DNA from: Fidelibacterota bacterium | GTDB lineage: Bacteria > Fidelibacterota > Marinisomatia > Marinisomatales > TCS55 | Direction: 5' to 3' | DNA length: 64,000 nt | NCBI GenBank assembly: GCA_016845785.1 | Contig: JAERSH010000018.1 | Span: forward strand, 1 to 64,000 | Shown here: positions 1 to 8,805 of the stretch, one piece after another | How positions within the stretch are numbered: position 1 is the first letter of the stretch | Layout: each line of letters opens with the position of its first letter | Position numbers and translations under genes: made by a program | Notes under the pieces: model-generated | What the model saw: only the letters and a program-made list of their open reading frames with translations | The model's database searches: none | What the model was told of the DNA's origin: nothing

Positions 1-225
1 AAAGAGTATATGGATCGGCCGCAAAAAATAATTGAAATAGAATTTGATTATTCAACAGTCAATTTGCCAAAAGGGACTTATGAGGTGATTCCTTATTTTA
101 TTATCGAGCGGGATGATATTCCGAAAACTATTTTAGATGTACTTGACCAAGGATATGATTCGTTTACAGAAACATATTTTAAATATCCATTTTATCGGAC
201 CGGAGGTAAACTGGTTGTAGAATAG
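1..225 (+). CDS. C-terminal part of an exported protein, paralogue of the next gene (5' end outside window)
   Basis: The reading frame is open from base 1 (AAA GAG TAT, then the first ATG at 10), so the start most likely lies upstream and only about 74 residues are seen. The end reads YPFYRTGGKLVVE, and an internal stretch LPKGTYEVIPYFIIERDDIP matches FPKGELTVVPYVVLIRNDIP of the following gene, whose end is YPLKRTGGKLIID. The two genes are therefore tandem paralogues, 3 nt apart and presumably co-transcribed. No enzymatic motif is visible. The alternative, a free 71-residue protein from the ATG at 10, is less likely because the homology begins in mid-domain. Confidence 0.65.
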   Translation, partial: KEYMDRPQKIIEIEFDYSTVNLPKGTYEVIPYFIIERDDIPKTILDVLDQGYDSFTETYFKYPFYRTGGKLVVE

Positions 226-228
226 TCT

Positions 229-1062
229 ATGAAATGGATCATTTCAATTGGACTTTTATGTTTATTCACCTGTACTGAAAATCCATTTTCTGATGGGGAC
301 AATATCCCCGAACGGCGAATTTACGGCAAAGTTATTCTGGAACATGGGGCAGATAATGGTGATGCGTTTGTTTGGCTGGAGGGAACAGAACTCATTACCC
401 AAACAGATGTGGATGGCCATTTTGAAATAAAACTCCCCACCCCGGGAGAAGGAGGCGATGGCACCATTGTTGCGGGGAAGTATAACCTGTTTGTATATCT
501 GGCCAATTATGAATTGACTTCAGTACCGATTGTATTCAAAAATGGTGAAATTGCGCCCAATCAAAAATCCGTTAAAATCGATGGCGAATTGACCAGTGAC
601 CTTCAGGTTAATAATATATTCACTATCCATTCCGATATAGAAACAGTGGTCACGGATACTAGTGGAACTGATTCTGTTATTGTAAACGTTACCATGGTCC
701 CTCATGTGAATAATGTGAAAATTAGAAGTTTTGTTCATCAGGTACCTCAAGGGCCCACGATACGGACGGGATATTTAATTTTTGATGAGGAGAACTCATT
801 GATTGAGTCATTTAATTTAGACGAGGCCAATATCTGGGAAGAAGTGGTGATGTTCCCCAGAACGAACTGGGAGGCCAAACTTCCCACCTATCTCTCTCAG
901 TTTCCCAAAGGGGAATTAACGGTGGTGCCCTATGTGGTATTGATTAGAAATGATATCCCCGAACCATTGATGGAAATGACCGGATCTCACTATACCTTTT
1001 TCAATAAGGAATTCATTCAATATCCTTTGAAGCGAACCGGAGGAAAATTGATTATAGACTAA
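229..1062 (+). CDS. Lipoprotein with carboxypeptidase-regulatory-like N-terminal domain
   Basis: A protein of 277 residues. The N-terminus MKWIISIGLLCLFTC is a short lipoprotein signal with Cys15 as the likely lipidated residue. Residues about 30-100 (RIYGKVILEHGADNGDAFVW, then TQTDVDGHFEIKLP and GKYNLFVYLANY) have the look of a carboxypeptidase-regulatory-like or CNA-B beta-sandwich, in which a valuable-G-x-F strand pattern is common. The C-terminal third resembles the end of the preceding truncated gene. It lies 3 nt after that gene. Probably anchored in the outer membrane or periplasm; the function is unknown. Confidence 0.75.
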   Translation: MKWIISIGLLCLFTCTENPFSDGDNIPERRIYGKVILEHGADNGDAFVWLEGTELITQTDVDGHFEIKLPTPGEGGDGTIVAGKYNLFVYLANYELTSVPIVFKNGEIAPNQKSVKIDGELTSDLQVNNIFTIHSDIETVVTDTSGTDSVIVNVTMVPHVNNVKIRSFVHQVPQGPTIRTGYLIFDEENSLIESFNLDEANIWEEVVMFPRTNWEAKLPTYLSQFPKGELTVVPYVVLIRNDIPEPLMEMTGSHYTFFNKEFIQYPLKRTGGKLIID

Positions 1063-1087
1063 TTTATTGATAAACAATAAATATTTA

Positions 1088-1115
1088 TTGATATTTAATT
1101 GATTTTTGTGATAAA
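1088..1115 (+). promoter_or_regulatory. Candidate promoter for the DUF2975/HTH pair
   Basis: TTGATA at 1088-1093 and GATAAA at 1110-1115 are spaced by 16 bp in an AT-rich 84-bp gap upstream of the gene at 1147. This is a by-eye match to -35/-10 elements only; such matches are frequent in AT-rich DNA. Confidence 0.3.
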
Positions 1116-1146
1116 ATCAGCCCCGTTTTATTAAAGGATCAGGGCT

Positions 1147-1776
1147 ATGTCAGGACAACAAGTTCATCTATTTGTAAAAATAACCGATTGGATCATCACA
1201 GCAATCACTGCATTGTTGACCCTGTATATCGTCTATCGATTTTTAATGTTGCTTTCTGGCCCTGTATTGGGCATAACAGATCCATCCACACAATTATTAT
1301 ATCCCATTCATTTTAATGTAGAAGAAGAAGGGGTTGCCGAATTTTCAGGACGTGAACTTCCGGTAAAAATTAAAGAGGCAAAGGCTCTGGCCCTCATTGA
1401 ATCCACAGCGCCAGAATGGCTCTTGATTCCTGTTAAATTGATTCGGTTCAGTCTCATGGGTTTTATCATCTGGATATTATTGTTATTGCGTCAATTGATT
1501 CGATCAGTAAAAAGGGGAGATCCATTTAATCGAAAAAATGGTATGCGGCTGCGTTGGATTGGCATTTCAATCCTTGTCATCGGTGTCTTTGATTTTTTAC
1601 ACGATATTTTGCTTAATCTGTTTATTACGCCAAGACTTTCATTTGAGTCCATTGTGCCCGAATCTTCCATTCATTTCAACTTAAGTATGATATTGGTGGC
1701 CATGGTGATCATCGTGATTGGTGAAGCATTTCGAATTGGAGCTGAAATGAAAGAAGAACAGGAGCTCACTATATAA
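1147..1776 (+). CDS. DUF2975-type membrane protein
   Basis: A protein of 209 residues with four predicted membrane segments: about 14-40, 95-115 (LIRFSLMGFIIWILLLLRQ), 135-160 (WIGISILVIGVFDFL) and 175-197 (LSMILVAMVIIVIGEAF). The motif SVKRGDPFNRKNGMRLRWIG between helices 2 and 3 is typical of DUF2975. Members of this family are usually followed by a small XRE/YozG-type helix-turn-helix gene, and here one overlaps by one base (TAATG). The pair probably forms a membrane-linked regulatory unit, but no ligand or target is known from the sequence. Confidence 0.85.
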   Translation: MSGQQVHLFVKITDWIITAITALLTLYIVYRFLMLLSGPVLGITDPSTQLLYPIHFNVEEEGVAEFSGRELPVKIKEAKALALIESTAPEWLLIPVKLIRFSLMGFIIWILLLLRQLIRSVKRGDPFNRKNGMRLRWIGISILVIGVFDFLHDILLNLFITPRLSFESIVPESSIHFNLSMILVAMVIIVIGEAFRIGAEMKEEQELTI

Positions 1777-2000
1777 TGGGTATCCGAGTCAATTTGGATG
1801 TCATGATGGCGAAAGCGAAAATATCTTTGGGCGAATTGGCCGAACGGGTGGGCATTACGCAGGCGAATCTCTCTATTTTAAAAACAGAAAAAGCAAAAGC
1901 AGTTCGGTTTTCTACACTAGAAAAAATTTGTGAAGAATTGAATTGTCAACCCGGGGATATCCTGGAATATGAGCCGGATGAAAAAATTGAAAATAATTGA
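1776..2000 (+). CDS. Small XRE-family (YozG-like) transcriptional regulator
   Basis: A 74-residue protein that is almost entirely one helix-turn-helix domain. Residues 16-45 (SLGELAERVGITQANLSILK) form the HTH, followed by RFSTLEKICEELNCQPGDIL, the usual end of HTH_26/Cro-C1 regulators of the YozG type. It overlaps the stop codon of the DUF2975 gene by one base, so translation is probably coupled. The partner gene suggests that it controls the pair itself or a nearby membrane function; no operator can be assigned from the sequence. Confidence 0.88.
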   Translation: MGIRVNLDVMMAKAKISLGELAERVGITQANLSILKTEKAKAVRFSTLEKICEELNCQPGDILEYEPDEKIENN

Positions 2001-2078
2001 CAACTTTAGAAACTTTTTTACGTCTAAGGCATCAAACGTCTTGGGTATGATTTTAACACAAAAGGGCAGGAGTCTATC

Positions 2079-2792
2079 ATGTTAGGAACCATGATTAATG
2101 TAATCACCGCACCAGGTGAAACCATCGGCAATATTATAAAAGAATTCAATTGGAAGCAGGCACTCATGCCAATGGCTTTGCTCATGGTATTGGCCGCACT
2201 TTCAGGCTTTATACTTTCTGATCAAATTGCGGATCTTCAGTGGGAGCAAATTGAAAAAAGTATCAGCAACAATTCAAATATTCCTGAAGAACAAAAAGAA
2301 CAAATTTTATCCAGTCAGTATGATCGAGTTTATTCAAAATCGGGCGCATCCGCTATTTTCACTTATGTGAGCATGGCCATTTCATGGCCCATTCGAATTG
2401 CTTTTTGGGCACTGTTTGCCATGCTGGCTGCAAATTTATTTTTAGGGGGCGGGGGAACCTACGGCCAAGTATTTACATTGACGTCATTTGCATATATGCC
2501 GTCGGTCGTAGAGTATATTATCAAAGTCCCTATTCAATACATCACCGATAACATTATGATCTATACAGGATTAGGTGTTTTGGGTATCGGTGAACAAGGG
2601 GAGTTTCTCAATAGCTTCTTGGCCGGGATAGACCTTTTCGCTTTTTGGCGTGTCTTTTTGGTGGCCGTAGGTATGGGCATTCTCTATAACAAATCAACAA
2701 AAACAGCCCTGATTGCCATGTCCGCGTTATGGATTTTTGGATTGGTTGTTTTTGCCGGCATGGGATCGTTCTTTGCCGGACTAGGTGGATAA
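2079..2792 (+). CDS. Yip1-domain integral membrane protein
   Basis: A protein of 237 residues with about five membrane segments, beginning with the MINVITAPGETIGNIIKEFN motif seen at the start of bacterial Yip1-family proteins. Helices lie near 29-48, 88-120 (ISWPIRIAFWALFAMLAANL), 128-145, 180-200 and 208-232. The family is common in bacteria but has no firm function. It is placed 14 nt before the TolC-like gene and has an AGGAG site at 2068-2072, so it may be the first gene of the MacAB-TolC-like operon. The role in that operon is unknown. Confidence 0.75.
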   Translation: MLGTMINVITAPGETIGNIIKEFNWKQALMPMALLMVLAALSGFILSDQIADLQWEQIEKSISNNSNIPEEQKEQILSSQYDRVYSKSGASAIFTYVSMAISWPIRIAFWALFAMLAANLFLGGGGTYGQVFTLTSFAYMPSVVEYIIKVPIQYITDNIMIYTGLGVLGIGEQGEFLNSFLAGIDLFAFWRVFLVAVGMGILYNKSTKTALIAMSALWIFGLVVFAGMGSFFAGLGG

Positions 2793-2806
2793 GAAAGGAA
2801 AAAACT

Positions 2807-4123
2807 ATTTTAAAACGAATATTGATACTGCTGCCCTTTGCAATGGGGTTCAGCCAATCCTATTCATTGGATGAGGCAATCAAAGTTGCTTTAAACAATA
2901 AGGAAGCGCTGAAAGCATCTGCTATGGATTTAGAGTCTTCTCGGCAGAGTGTAAAGGGATCATACAGCAGCATTTTGCCCTCCATCCGGTTCTCGGGAAG
3001 TGTGAGTGAATCACGCTTCCCGACCCAAACCGGAGGTTATAACGAATCGTCGGGTGAAATATTGACGGGCAGTGTAAATAGTATTACCAGTGCCGGATCT
3101 AGTATTTCACTCTCACAAAATATATATGATGGTGGTGTGTGGTGGAATACAATCCGCCAGGCAAAGAATAGTTATCGAATATCCGAAGAGTTTGATCGTC
3201 AAGTCAAATCCAACATTATTCGAAATGTCCATTCTGCTTATTTCAATTACTTGAAAGCATCACAACTATTAGACGTAGCCCGTTCAAACCTCATGAGTTC
3301 TCAACAACAGTTGGCATTGGCTCAGCAAAAATATGAATTGGGTTCAGCCAAAAAAACAGATCTGTTGAAGGCGGAAGTTCGATTTGGTCAATCCCGAATT
3401 GATGTGGTGAATAATGATGCAGCCCTTCAAAGTGCATATCTGACACTGAAAAATGCCATGGGACTCATGAATTCGGACCAAGATTTCACTATTCAGGATG
3501 TAGAGCGCCCATTAGAAATGGTACCCGAGTTTGATACAGGATTTGAATTGGTGCAAAAATTCAATCCGAGTGTCAAAGCAAAGCAGTATCAAATCACGGG
3601 AGCAAAAATTGGACATAAAATTGCGAAGGGCGCTCGATTGCCCAATATTTCTGCCAACGCCTCCATGTCCGGTAGTGCAGATAATTTGGGTGATGCCGTT
3701 TCCAATAGCTATAATGATCAAAAGCGTTCCAGTACGGGGTTTTCCATATCCATACCTATTTTTAGTGGAAACAGTATTTCTACCCGTATCCAAAAAGCAA
3801 AAATTGCTGTGGATAAACAGGAGTCTGAATATTTAACCCAATTACAGGATTTATCAGTTCAGCTTCAAGGATACTTGGATCAATTGAATAATTATCAGGA
3901 AATCATACCCATTAATGAAACCGTGCTTGAATCTGCAGAAGAAGATCTGAAATTAGCACAGGTGCGCTATACACAAGGATCTACAACCATATTAGAAGTA
4001 TTGGATGCGCAGGTTTCAGTGGTACGTGCTCGGTCATCTTTGATTCGCACAACATATGATGCATATATACAACAAGCCAATCTAAAGGCCCTTCTGGGCA
4101 CGCTGGATTCAGCAAATAATTAG
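2807..4123 (+). CDS. TolC-family outer membrane efflux protein (start codon ATT)
   Basis: TolC-type outer membrane channel of 439 residues, with paired helical hairpins ([20 protein letters not shown] near the start; [40 protein letters not shown] near the end). No ATG or GTG gives a signal peptide here. The best start is ATT at 2807, with AAAGGAA at 2794-2800 as the ribosome site, giving [18 protein letters not shown] as a signal peptide. TTG at 2822 is the alternative but would remove the positively charged end. An in-frame ATG at 2729 lies inside the preceding gene and encodes unlikely sequence. It forms the outer-membrane part of a tripartite exporter with the next four genes. Confidence 0.88.
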   Translation: MLKRILILLPFAMGFSQSYSLDEAIKVALNNKEALKASAMDLESSRQSVKGSYSSILPSIRFSGSVSESRFPTQTGGYNESSGEILTGSVNSITSAGSSISLSQNIYDGGVWWNTIRQAKNSYRISEEFDRQVKSNIIRNVHSAYFNYLKASQLLDVARSNLMSSQQQLALAQQKYELGSAKKTDLLKAEVRFGQSRIDVVNNDAALQSAYLTLKNAMGLMNSDQDFTIQDVERPLEMVPEFDTGFELVQKFNPSVKAKQYQITGAKIGHKIAKGARLPNISANASMSGSADNLGDAVSNSYNDQKRSSTGFSISIPIFSGNSISTRIQKAKIAVDKQESEYLTQLQDLSVQLQGYLDQLNNYQEIIPINETVLESAEEDLKLAQVRYTQGSTTILEVLDAQVSVVRARSSLIRTTYDAYIQQANLKALLGTLDSANN

Positions 4124-4134
4124 AGGAGAAAACA

Positions 4135-5490
4135 GTGGCTAAATCAACATTAACTAAAAAGAAAAAATGGCTCATCTTTGGCGGGGGAGGTGTCCTATTG
4201 GTCGTTATGATCGTTGCCAGTTTAGGCAAGGACAATACAGATGCCATTAAAGTAGAAACAGAAAAAGTCAGCCTTCAGACGGTAATTCATAAAGTCAATG
4301 CCAGTGGAAAAATTAAACCGGAAACAGAAGTAAAAATTTCTGCTACCTCATCTGCATGGATTGATTCTATTACCGTAAACGAAGGTGACCACGTGGTAAA
4401 AGGTCAGCATTTGATTACATTAGATCGAAAGCAACTTTTGGCCAATTACAATTCAACAGCATCATCCGTTCGTTCTGCAGAAGCGAGAGTCAAACAAGAG
4501 CTAGCATCCAAGAAGCGGATTGAAAATATGTATGAACAAAACCTGGCATCAGATCAAGAATTGGAAGCGGTGGAAGCATCCTACCAGATTGCTAAAAGTT
4601 CATTAGAGCAAGCCAAGTCATCTTTAGAATCACGTAAAGACGATTTAGACAAGGCTCGGATTGTGGCGCCCCAAGACGGCATTGTGACTGCCGTAAATAA
4701 AGAAGTGGGTGAAATGGCTGTCGGGGGCATGTTCCAAGCAGAAGTGCTCATGATCATTGCCGACCTCAACCGTATGGAAGTCATTGTAGATGTAAATGAA
4801 AATGATGTGGTGTCTGTCAATCTTGGGGATACTACAGAGATTGAAATTGATGCATTCCAAGACACCATGTTTTATGGTGTGGTAAGCGAAATAGCACACA
4901 TGGCCCAAACATCATCTATGGGATCTGCAGAACAGGTCACCAATTTTGAAGTGAAGATCCGGATCATTGATGTGCCTGGTGGTATTCGACCCGGTATGAG
5001 CGCCACTGCCAATATTATTACGGATAAAAAAATGGATGTGTTGGCTATTCCTATTCAAAGTTTAACTGTGCGACCCGAGGGATCTGAAAAATCCAAATTT
5101 GGAAAAGGGAAGAAACCATCCGGTAACCAAGAAGGTGATAAAAAGCCTAAAGCCAAGAAAATGGAAGAATTGGTATTTATCGTCGCAGATAAGCCCGGCG
5201 GCGTTCTGAGAGATGGAAAAATGTCAGAATGGGATGAAAAGAAGGGGAAAAAATCCAAAGCACCGAAAGATGGTCAAGTGGTTCATATTCGTCCTGTAAC
5301 GGTGGGTATTTCATCTGAAACCCATTACGAAGTATTAGATGGTCTATCAGAAGGGGATGAAATTGTGATCGGATCATATCGTGCCATCAGTAAAGACTTG
5401 GCCCACAACAAAGCAGTGACAACGGGCAAGGATGGCGAAGGGTCAAAATCAGGATTTTCCGTTTCCATTCAGACCACTAAATCGGAATAA
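4135..5490 (+). CDS. MacA/HlyD-family periplasmic adaptor protein with Lys-rich insert
   Basis: Periplasmic adaptor of 451 residues; GTG start at 4135 behind GAGGAG. A membrane anchor at about 13-32 follows KKKKW. The biotinyl-lipoyl half-motifs flank a coiled-coil hairpin (about 95-165), and the beta-barrel continues with [12 protein letters not shown]. MacA carries substrate through the periplasm between the MacB-like permeases and TolC. Between about residues 315 and 380 there is an unusual, very Lys-rich insert ([30 protein letters not shown]) within the membrane-proximal domain. The ATPase gene follows by 2 nt. Confidence 0.92.
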   Translation: MAKSTLTKKKKWLIFGGGGVLLVVMIVASLGKDNTDAIKVETEKVSLQTVIHKVNASGKIKPETEVKISATSSAWIDSITVNEGDHVVKGQHLITLDRKQLLANYNSTASSVRSAEARVKQELASKKRIENMYEQNLASDQELEAVEASYQIAKSSLEQAKSSLESRKDDLDKARIVAPQDGIVTAVNKEVGEMAVGGMFQAEVLMIIADLNRMEVIVDVNENDVVSVNLGDTTEIEIDAFQDTMFYGVVSEIAHMAQTSSMGSAEQVTNFEVKIRIIDVPGGIRPGMSATANIITDKKMDVLAIPIQSLTVRPEGSEKSKFGKGKKPSGNQEGDKKPKAKKMEELVFIVADKPGGVLRDGKMSEWDEKKGKKSKAPKDGQVVHIRPVTVGISSETHYEVLDGLSEGDEIVIGSYRAISKDLAHNKAVTTGKDGEGSKSGFSVSIQTTKSE

Positions 5491-5492
5491 AT

Positions 5493-6197
5493 ATGGCTGA
5501 CCTTATTTCCCTTTCTGGGATCAAACGCCATTATGATGTGGGTGGTGAAGTGGTCCGTGCCCTCGATGGTGTCGATCTCACCATTCAACAGAATGAATAT
5601 ATTTCTATTATGGGACCATCCGGTTCCGGTAAATCCACCCTCATGAATATGATTGGCTGTTTAGATACGCCTACAGAAGGGGTGTACGAATTTGAAGGTG
5701 AATTGGTCCATGAGATGGATGATAATCAATTGGCATCCATTCGGAATCGAAAGATTGGCTTTGTATTTCAAACCTTTAACCTTCTACCCAAAGCTACCGC
5801 TCTTCGGAATGTAGAAGTCCCGCTTATCTATGCAAATATCTCCAGAGCCGAGCGGATTGAACGAGCAAAAAAAGCATTAATCGCTGTGGGACTAGAAGAA
5901 CGGATGCACCACAAACCGAACGAATTATCCGGCGGTCAGCGTCAGCGTGTGGCCATTGCGAGAGCGTTAGTCAATGATCCATCTATCATATTGGCTGATG
6001 AACCTACAGGAAACCTCGATTCCAAAAGTGGCGTGGAGATTATGAAGATTTTAGACAAGCTTCACAATAATGGCAACACCATCATTTTGGTGACCCACGA
6101 AGAATATATTGCAGATCATGCAGAACGAACGATTAATCTATTCGATGGAAAAATTAAAGATGACATTCGATCATCGAAACGAAAAGTTGGGTCTTAA
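5493..6197 (+). CDS. MacB/LolD-type ABC transporter ATP-binding protein
   Basis: A 234-residue ATPase of the MacB/LolD/FtsE class, with Walker [11 protein letters not shown]-loop FQTFNLLP, signature [15 protein letters not shown], Walker [13 protein letters not shown] and H-loop VTHE. It energises the two permeases that follow. Separate ATPase and permease genes differ from E. coli MacB, in which both are fused. The substrate cannot be read from the sequence; macrolides, peptides, haem or lipoproteins are all possible in the family. Confidence 0.95.
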   Translation: MADLISLSGIKRHYDVGGEVVRALDGVDLTIQQNEYISIMGPSGSGKSTLMNMIGCLDTPTEGVYEFEGELVHEMDDNQLASIRNRKIGFVFQTFNLLPKATALRNVEVPLIYANISRAERIERAKKALIAVGLEERMHHKPNELSGGQRQRVAIARALVNDPSIILADEPTGNLDSKSGVEIMKILDKLHNNGNTIILVTHEEYIADHAERTINLFDGKIKDDIRSSKRKVGS

Positions 6198-6246
6198 AGA
6201 GAGAAATGGGTTCTAACTTAATACAGCAGGCAAGGAAGTTTGCCTT

Positions 6247-7464
6247 ATGCTAGGCCTATTCTGGGAAAACCTCCGGATATCTCTTGGTTCAATTTTTGCC
6301 AATAAGACCCGATCAATTCTCACCGCATTGGGGATTGTAATTGGTGTACTATCCGTCACATTGATGGGTACCCTCATCTCTGGATTAGATAAAACCTTTG
6401 AAAAAAGTATGGCCGGTTTCCGTAGTGACGTTCTCATGATCAGTCGGATGGAATGGTTTAGTGGTGATACGGATTGGTGGGAGATGCGAAACCGACCTCG
6501 TATTCGCGAAGAGTATGCTGATAAATTGTTGGAACGATCTCAATTTGTAGAAGCAGTTGCCCCCGTTTCAGAAAGAGGCGGGAGTATCATGCGAGGCGAC
6601 AAGCGAATTGATTCAAGATTTTTCGGGACAACACCTAACTATTTGCAAACCAATATTTCAGCTGAGGTAGAAAATGGCCGATTCTTCACCGATGGTGAAA
6701 ATCGTTCCGGTGCCCGTGTTCTGGTAATTGGCGGTGATGTGGCAGATGCACTTTTCCCCGATGAAGATCCCATTGATAAATATGTAAAAATTGGAAACTA
6801 TAAGTTTCGCGTCATTGGTGTCCTGAAAAAGATGGGAAAATTTATGGGTCTATTCAGCATGGATAATCAGGCCACCATGCCATTGGGCACCTATAAACGG
6901 CTTTATGCTCGTCGCGGTTGGATGAACCTTCGGGTGAAAGTGAATACGAAAGATGTGGATTCGGCCAGAGAAGAAGTCCGGGGAATCTTTCGCCAATTGA
7001 GACGATTGAAACCGGCGGAAAAAGACGATTTTGGTATCAATCAATCCTCCACCTTAGAAGCCCAATATAAAGCCATCAAATTGGCCATTGGGGGTACAGG
7101 CATTTTTATTACGGCGCTTTCCTTGATTGTAGGTGGGATTGGGATTATGAATATCATGTTTGTTTCCGTAAAGGAGCGAACGAGAGAGATTGGGGTGCGA
7201 AAAGCCCTAGGCGCTACCCAAACCATGATATTAGGTCAATTTCTCATGGAGGCGGTTATGATTTGCCTCATTGCTGGATTGGTGGGGATGGGGATGGCCT
7301 ATGGATTGAGTTTGGTCATTAATAAATTTTTCCCTTCAGCCATGCCCATTGGACTGGCCGTCGGATCTATTCTGCTCAGTGTCATTATTGGAGTGGTGTC
7401 TGGTCTAGTGCCATCATATCGAGCGGCGCGCTTAGATCCTATTGACGCATTACGGTACGAATAA
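6247..7464 (+). CDS. MacB-like ABC transporter permease, first copy
   Basis: A 405-residue MacB/FtsX-type permease: N-terminal helix at about 20-45 after SIFANKTRSILTALGIVIGV, a periplasmic MacB_PCD domain to about residue 270, then three membrane helices (GIFITALSLIVGGIGIMNIM, MEAVMICLIAGLVGMGMAYG, GSILLSVIIGVVSGLVPSYRAARLDP). VKERTREIGVRKALGATQ is the cytosolic motif typical of the family. It overlaps the next permease by one base (TAATG), suggesting tightly coupled synthesis of two unlike subunits. Confidence 0.93.
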   Translation: MLGLFWENLRISLGSIFANKTRSILTALGIVIGVLSVTLMGTLISGLDKTFEKSMAGFRSDVLMISRMEWFSGDTDWWEMRNRPRIREEYADKLLERSQFVEAVAPVSERGGSIMRGDKRIDSRFFGTTPNYLQTNISAEVENGRFFTDGENRSGARVLVIGGDVADALFPDEDPIDKYVKIGNYKFRVIGVLKKMGKFMGLFSMDNQATMPLGTYKRLYARRGWMNLRVKVNTKDVDSAREEVRGIFRQLRRLKPAEKDDFGINQSSTLEAQYKAIKLAIGGTGIFITALSLIVGGIGIMNIMFVSVKERTREIGVRKALGATQTMILGQFLMEAVMICLIAGLVGMGMAYGLSLVINKFFPSAMPIGLAVGSILLSVIIGVVSGLVPSYRAARLDPIDALRYE

Positions 7465-8720
7465 TGGCAAATCTATCTCATATTAAAAGTACAATACGCG
7501 AAAGTTTTCGCATGGCCATTGAAGCCATTCGGCAAAATAAACTCCGTTCTATTTTGACATTGCTTGGAATATCCATTGGTGTTTTCTCGGTGATTGGTGT
7601 TATGACCGCCATTCGCACATTAGAATCCTCAGTGAATTCTCAATTGGATATTTTGGGGACCAATACCTTTACGATTCAGAAGACGCCGGCGATACAAATT
7701 CATGGCCCCGGTGGCAATCGGAAGATTCGTCAAAGAAAAAATATCACCTACGAACAATTTGAGACCATAAAAAGACGAGCAACGTTACCCTTGAGAGTCA
7801 GTGTCGTTGATGGAACTAGTGAACGGAATATTCGCTATAAGGATAAATCCTTAAAACGATCGACTGAATTGGCAGGGGCAGATGAATGGGTGCTCCGATC
7901 ATACAGTACCTATTTATCCGATGGTCGAAATTTCACACCGGATGATATTCGATTCGCCCGTAATGTGACCATAGTTGGTCCTGATATTGTAGATATTTTA
8001 TTTCCTTTTGAAGACCCGATTGGTAAAGCCATTAAGATACGAGGAATTGATTACACCGTCATTGGTGTGACTGAACGTAAAGGGCAAGCTTTTGGCCAAA
8101 GCCAGGACAATTTTATTGTTATCCCAATATCCGTATATATCCAACGCTTTTCTAATAAATGGACATCTTTAGGTATTGTCTTTGAAGCTGAATCACCTGA
8201 ACTCTATGATAAAACCATGGATGAAGCCATTGGCCTAATGCGCGTAATCCGAAAGGTACCCGTTGGAGAAGAAAATGATTTTTCAATCATATCCAATGAA
8301 GAACTCATGGAAACCTTTGCAGGATTCACGGGCGGCATCAAACTATTCGCTGGTGCAGTTAGTGTCATTGCCCTACTCGTGGCTGGAATCGGCATTATGA
8401 ATATTATGCTCGTTTCCGTAACGGAGCGGATTAAAGAAATTGGGATTCGAAAAGCAATTGGTGCCACCAAACGTGACATACTTACTCAGTTTCTCATGGA
8501 AGCCATATTCTTAAGCCAGTTTGGTGGAGTTGTCGGTGTCATCTTGGGAATTGCAGGGGGGAATTTGGTTGCGGTCTTACTCAAAGTCCCTGCAGTGGTC
8601 CCTATGGATTGGGCATTTTATGGTATGGCAGTCTGCTCGTTTATTGGGATTGGGTTTGGGATTTACCCTGCTTACAGAGCTGCGAATCTGGATCCGATTG
8701 AATCGTTGAGATTTGAATAG
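7464..8720 (+). CDS. MacB-like ABC transporter permease, second copy
   Basis: A 418-residue paralogue of the preceding permease with the same order: helix 1 (NKLRSILTLLGISIGVFSVI), MacB_PCD periplasmic domain, then three C-terminal helices with VTERIKEIGIRKAIGATKRD and PAYRAANLDPIESLRFE at the end. The two permeases are clearly related but diverged, so a heterodimer with one ATPase dimer is likely. It is the last gene of the operon; an 85-bp AT-rich gap without an obvious strong hairpin follows. Confidence 0.93.
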   Translation: MANLSHIKSTIRESFRMAIEAIRQNKLRSILTLLGISIGVFSVIGVMTAIRTLESSVNSQLDILGTNTFTIQKTPAIQIHGPGGNRKIRQRKNITYEQFETIKRRATLPLRVSVVDGTSERNIRYKDKSLKRSTELAGADEWVLRSYSTYLSDGRNFTPDDIRFARNVTIVGPDIVDILFPFEDPIGKAIKIRGIDYTVIGVTERKGQAFGQSQDNFIVIPISVYIQRFSNKWTSLGIVFEAESPELYDKTMDEAIGLMRVIRKVPVGEENDFSIISNEELMETFAGFTGGIKLFAGAVSVIALLVAGIGIMNIMLVSVTERIKEIGIRKAIGATKRDILTQFLMEAIFLSQFGGVVGVILGIAGGNLVAVLLKVPAVVPMDWAFYGMAVCSFIGIGFGIYPAYRAANLDPIESLRFE

Positions 8721-8805
8721 AATCTTTTTCTTGATTTCCTAAATAATTAGCGAGTAACATTAGGTTATGAAACTCGAACCAATTTATATAGAGAAATCTT
8801 AATAT

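Noticed and set aside
2729-2806. ATG at 2729 as start of the TolC-like protein
   Set aside because: The added residues overlap the Yip1 gene in another frame, include Cys and Trp-rich sequence and hide the signal peptide.
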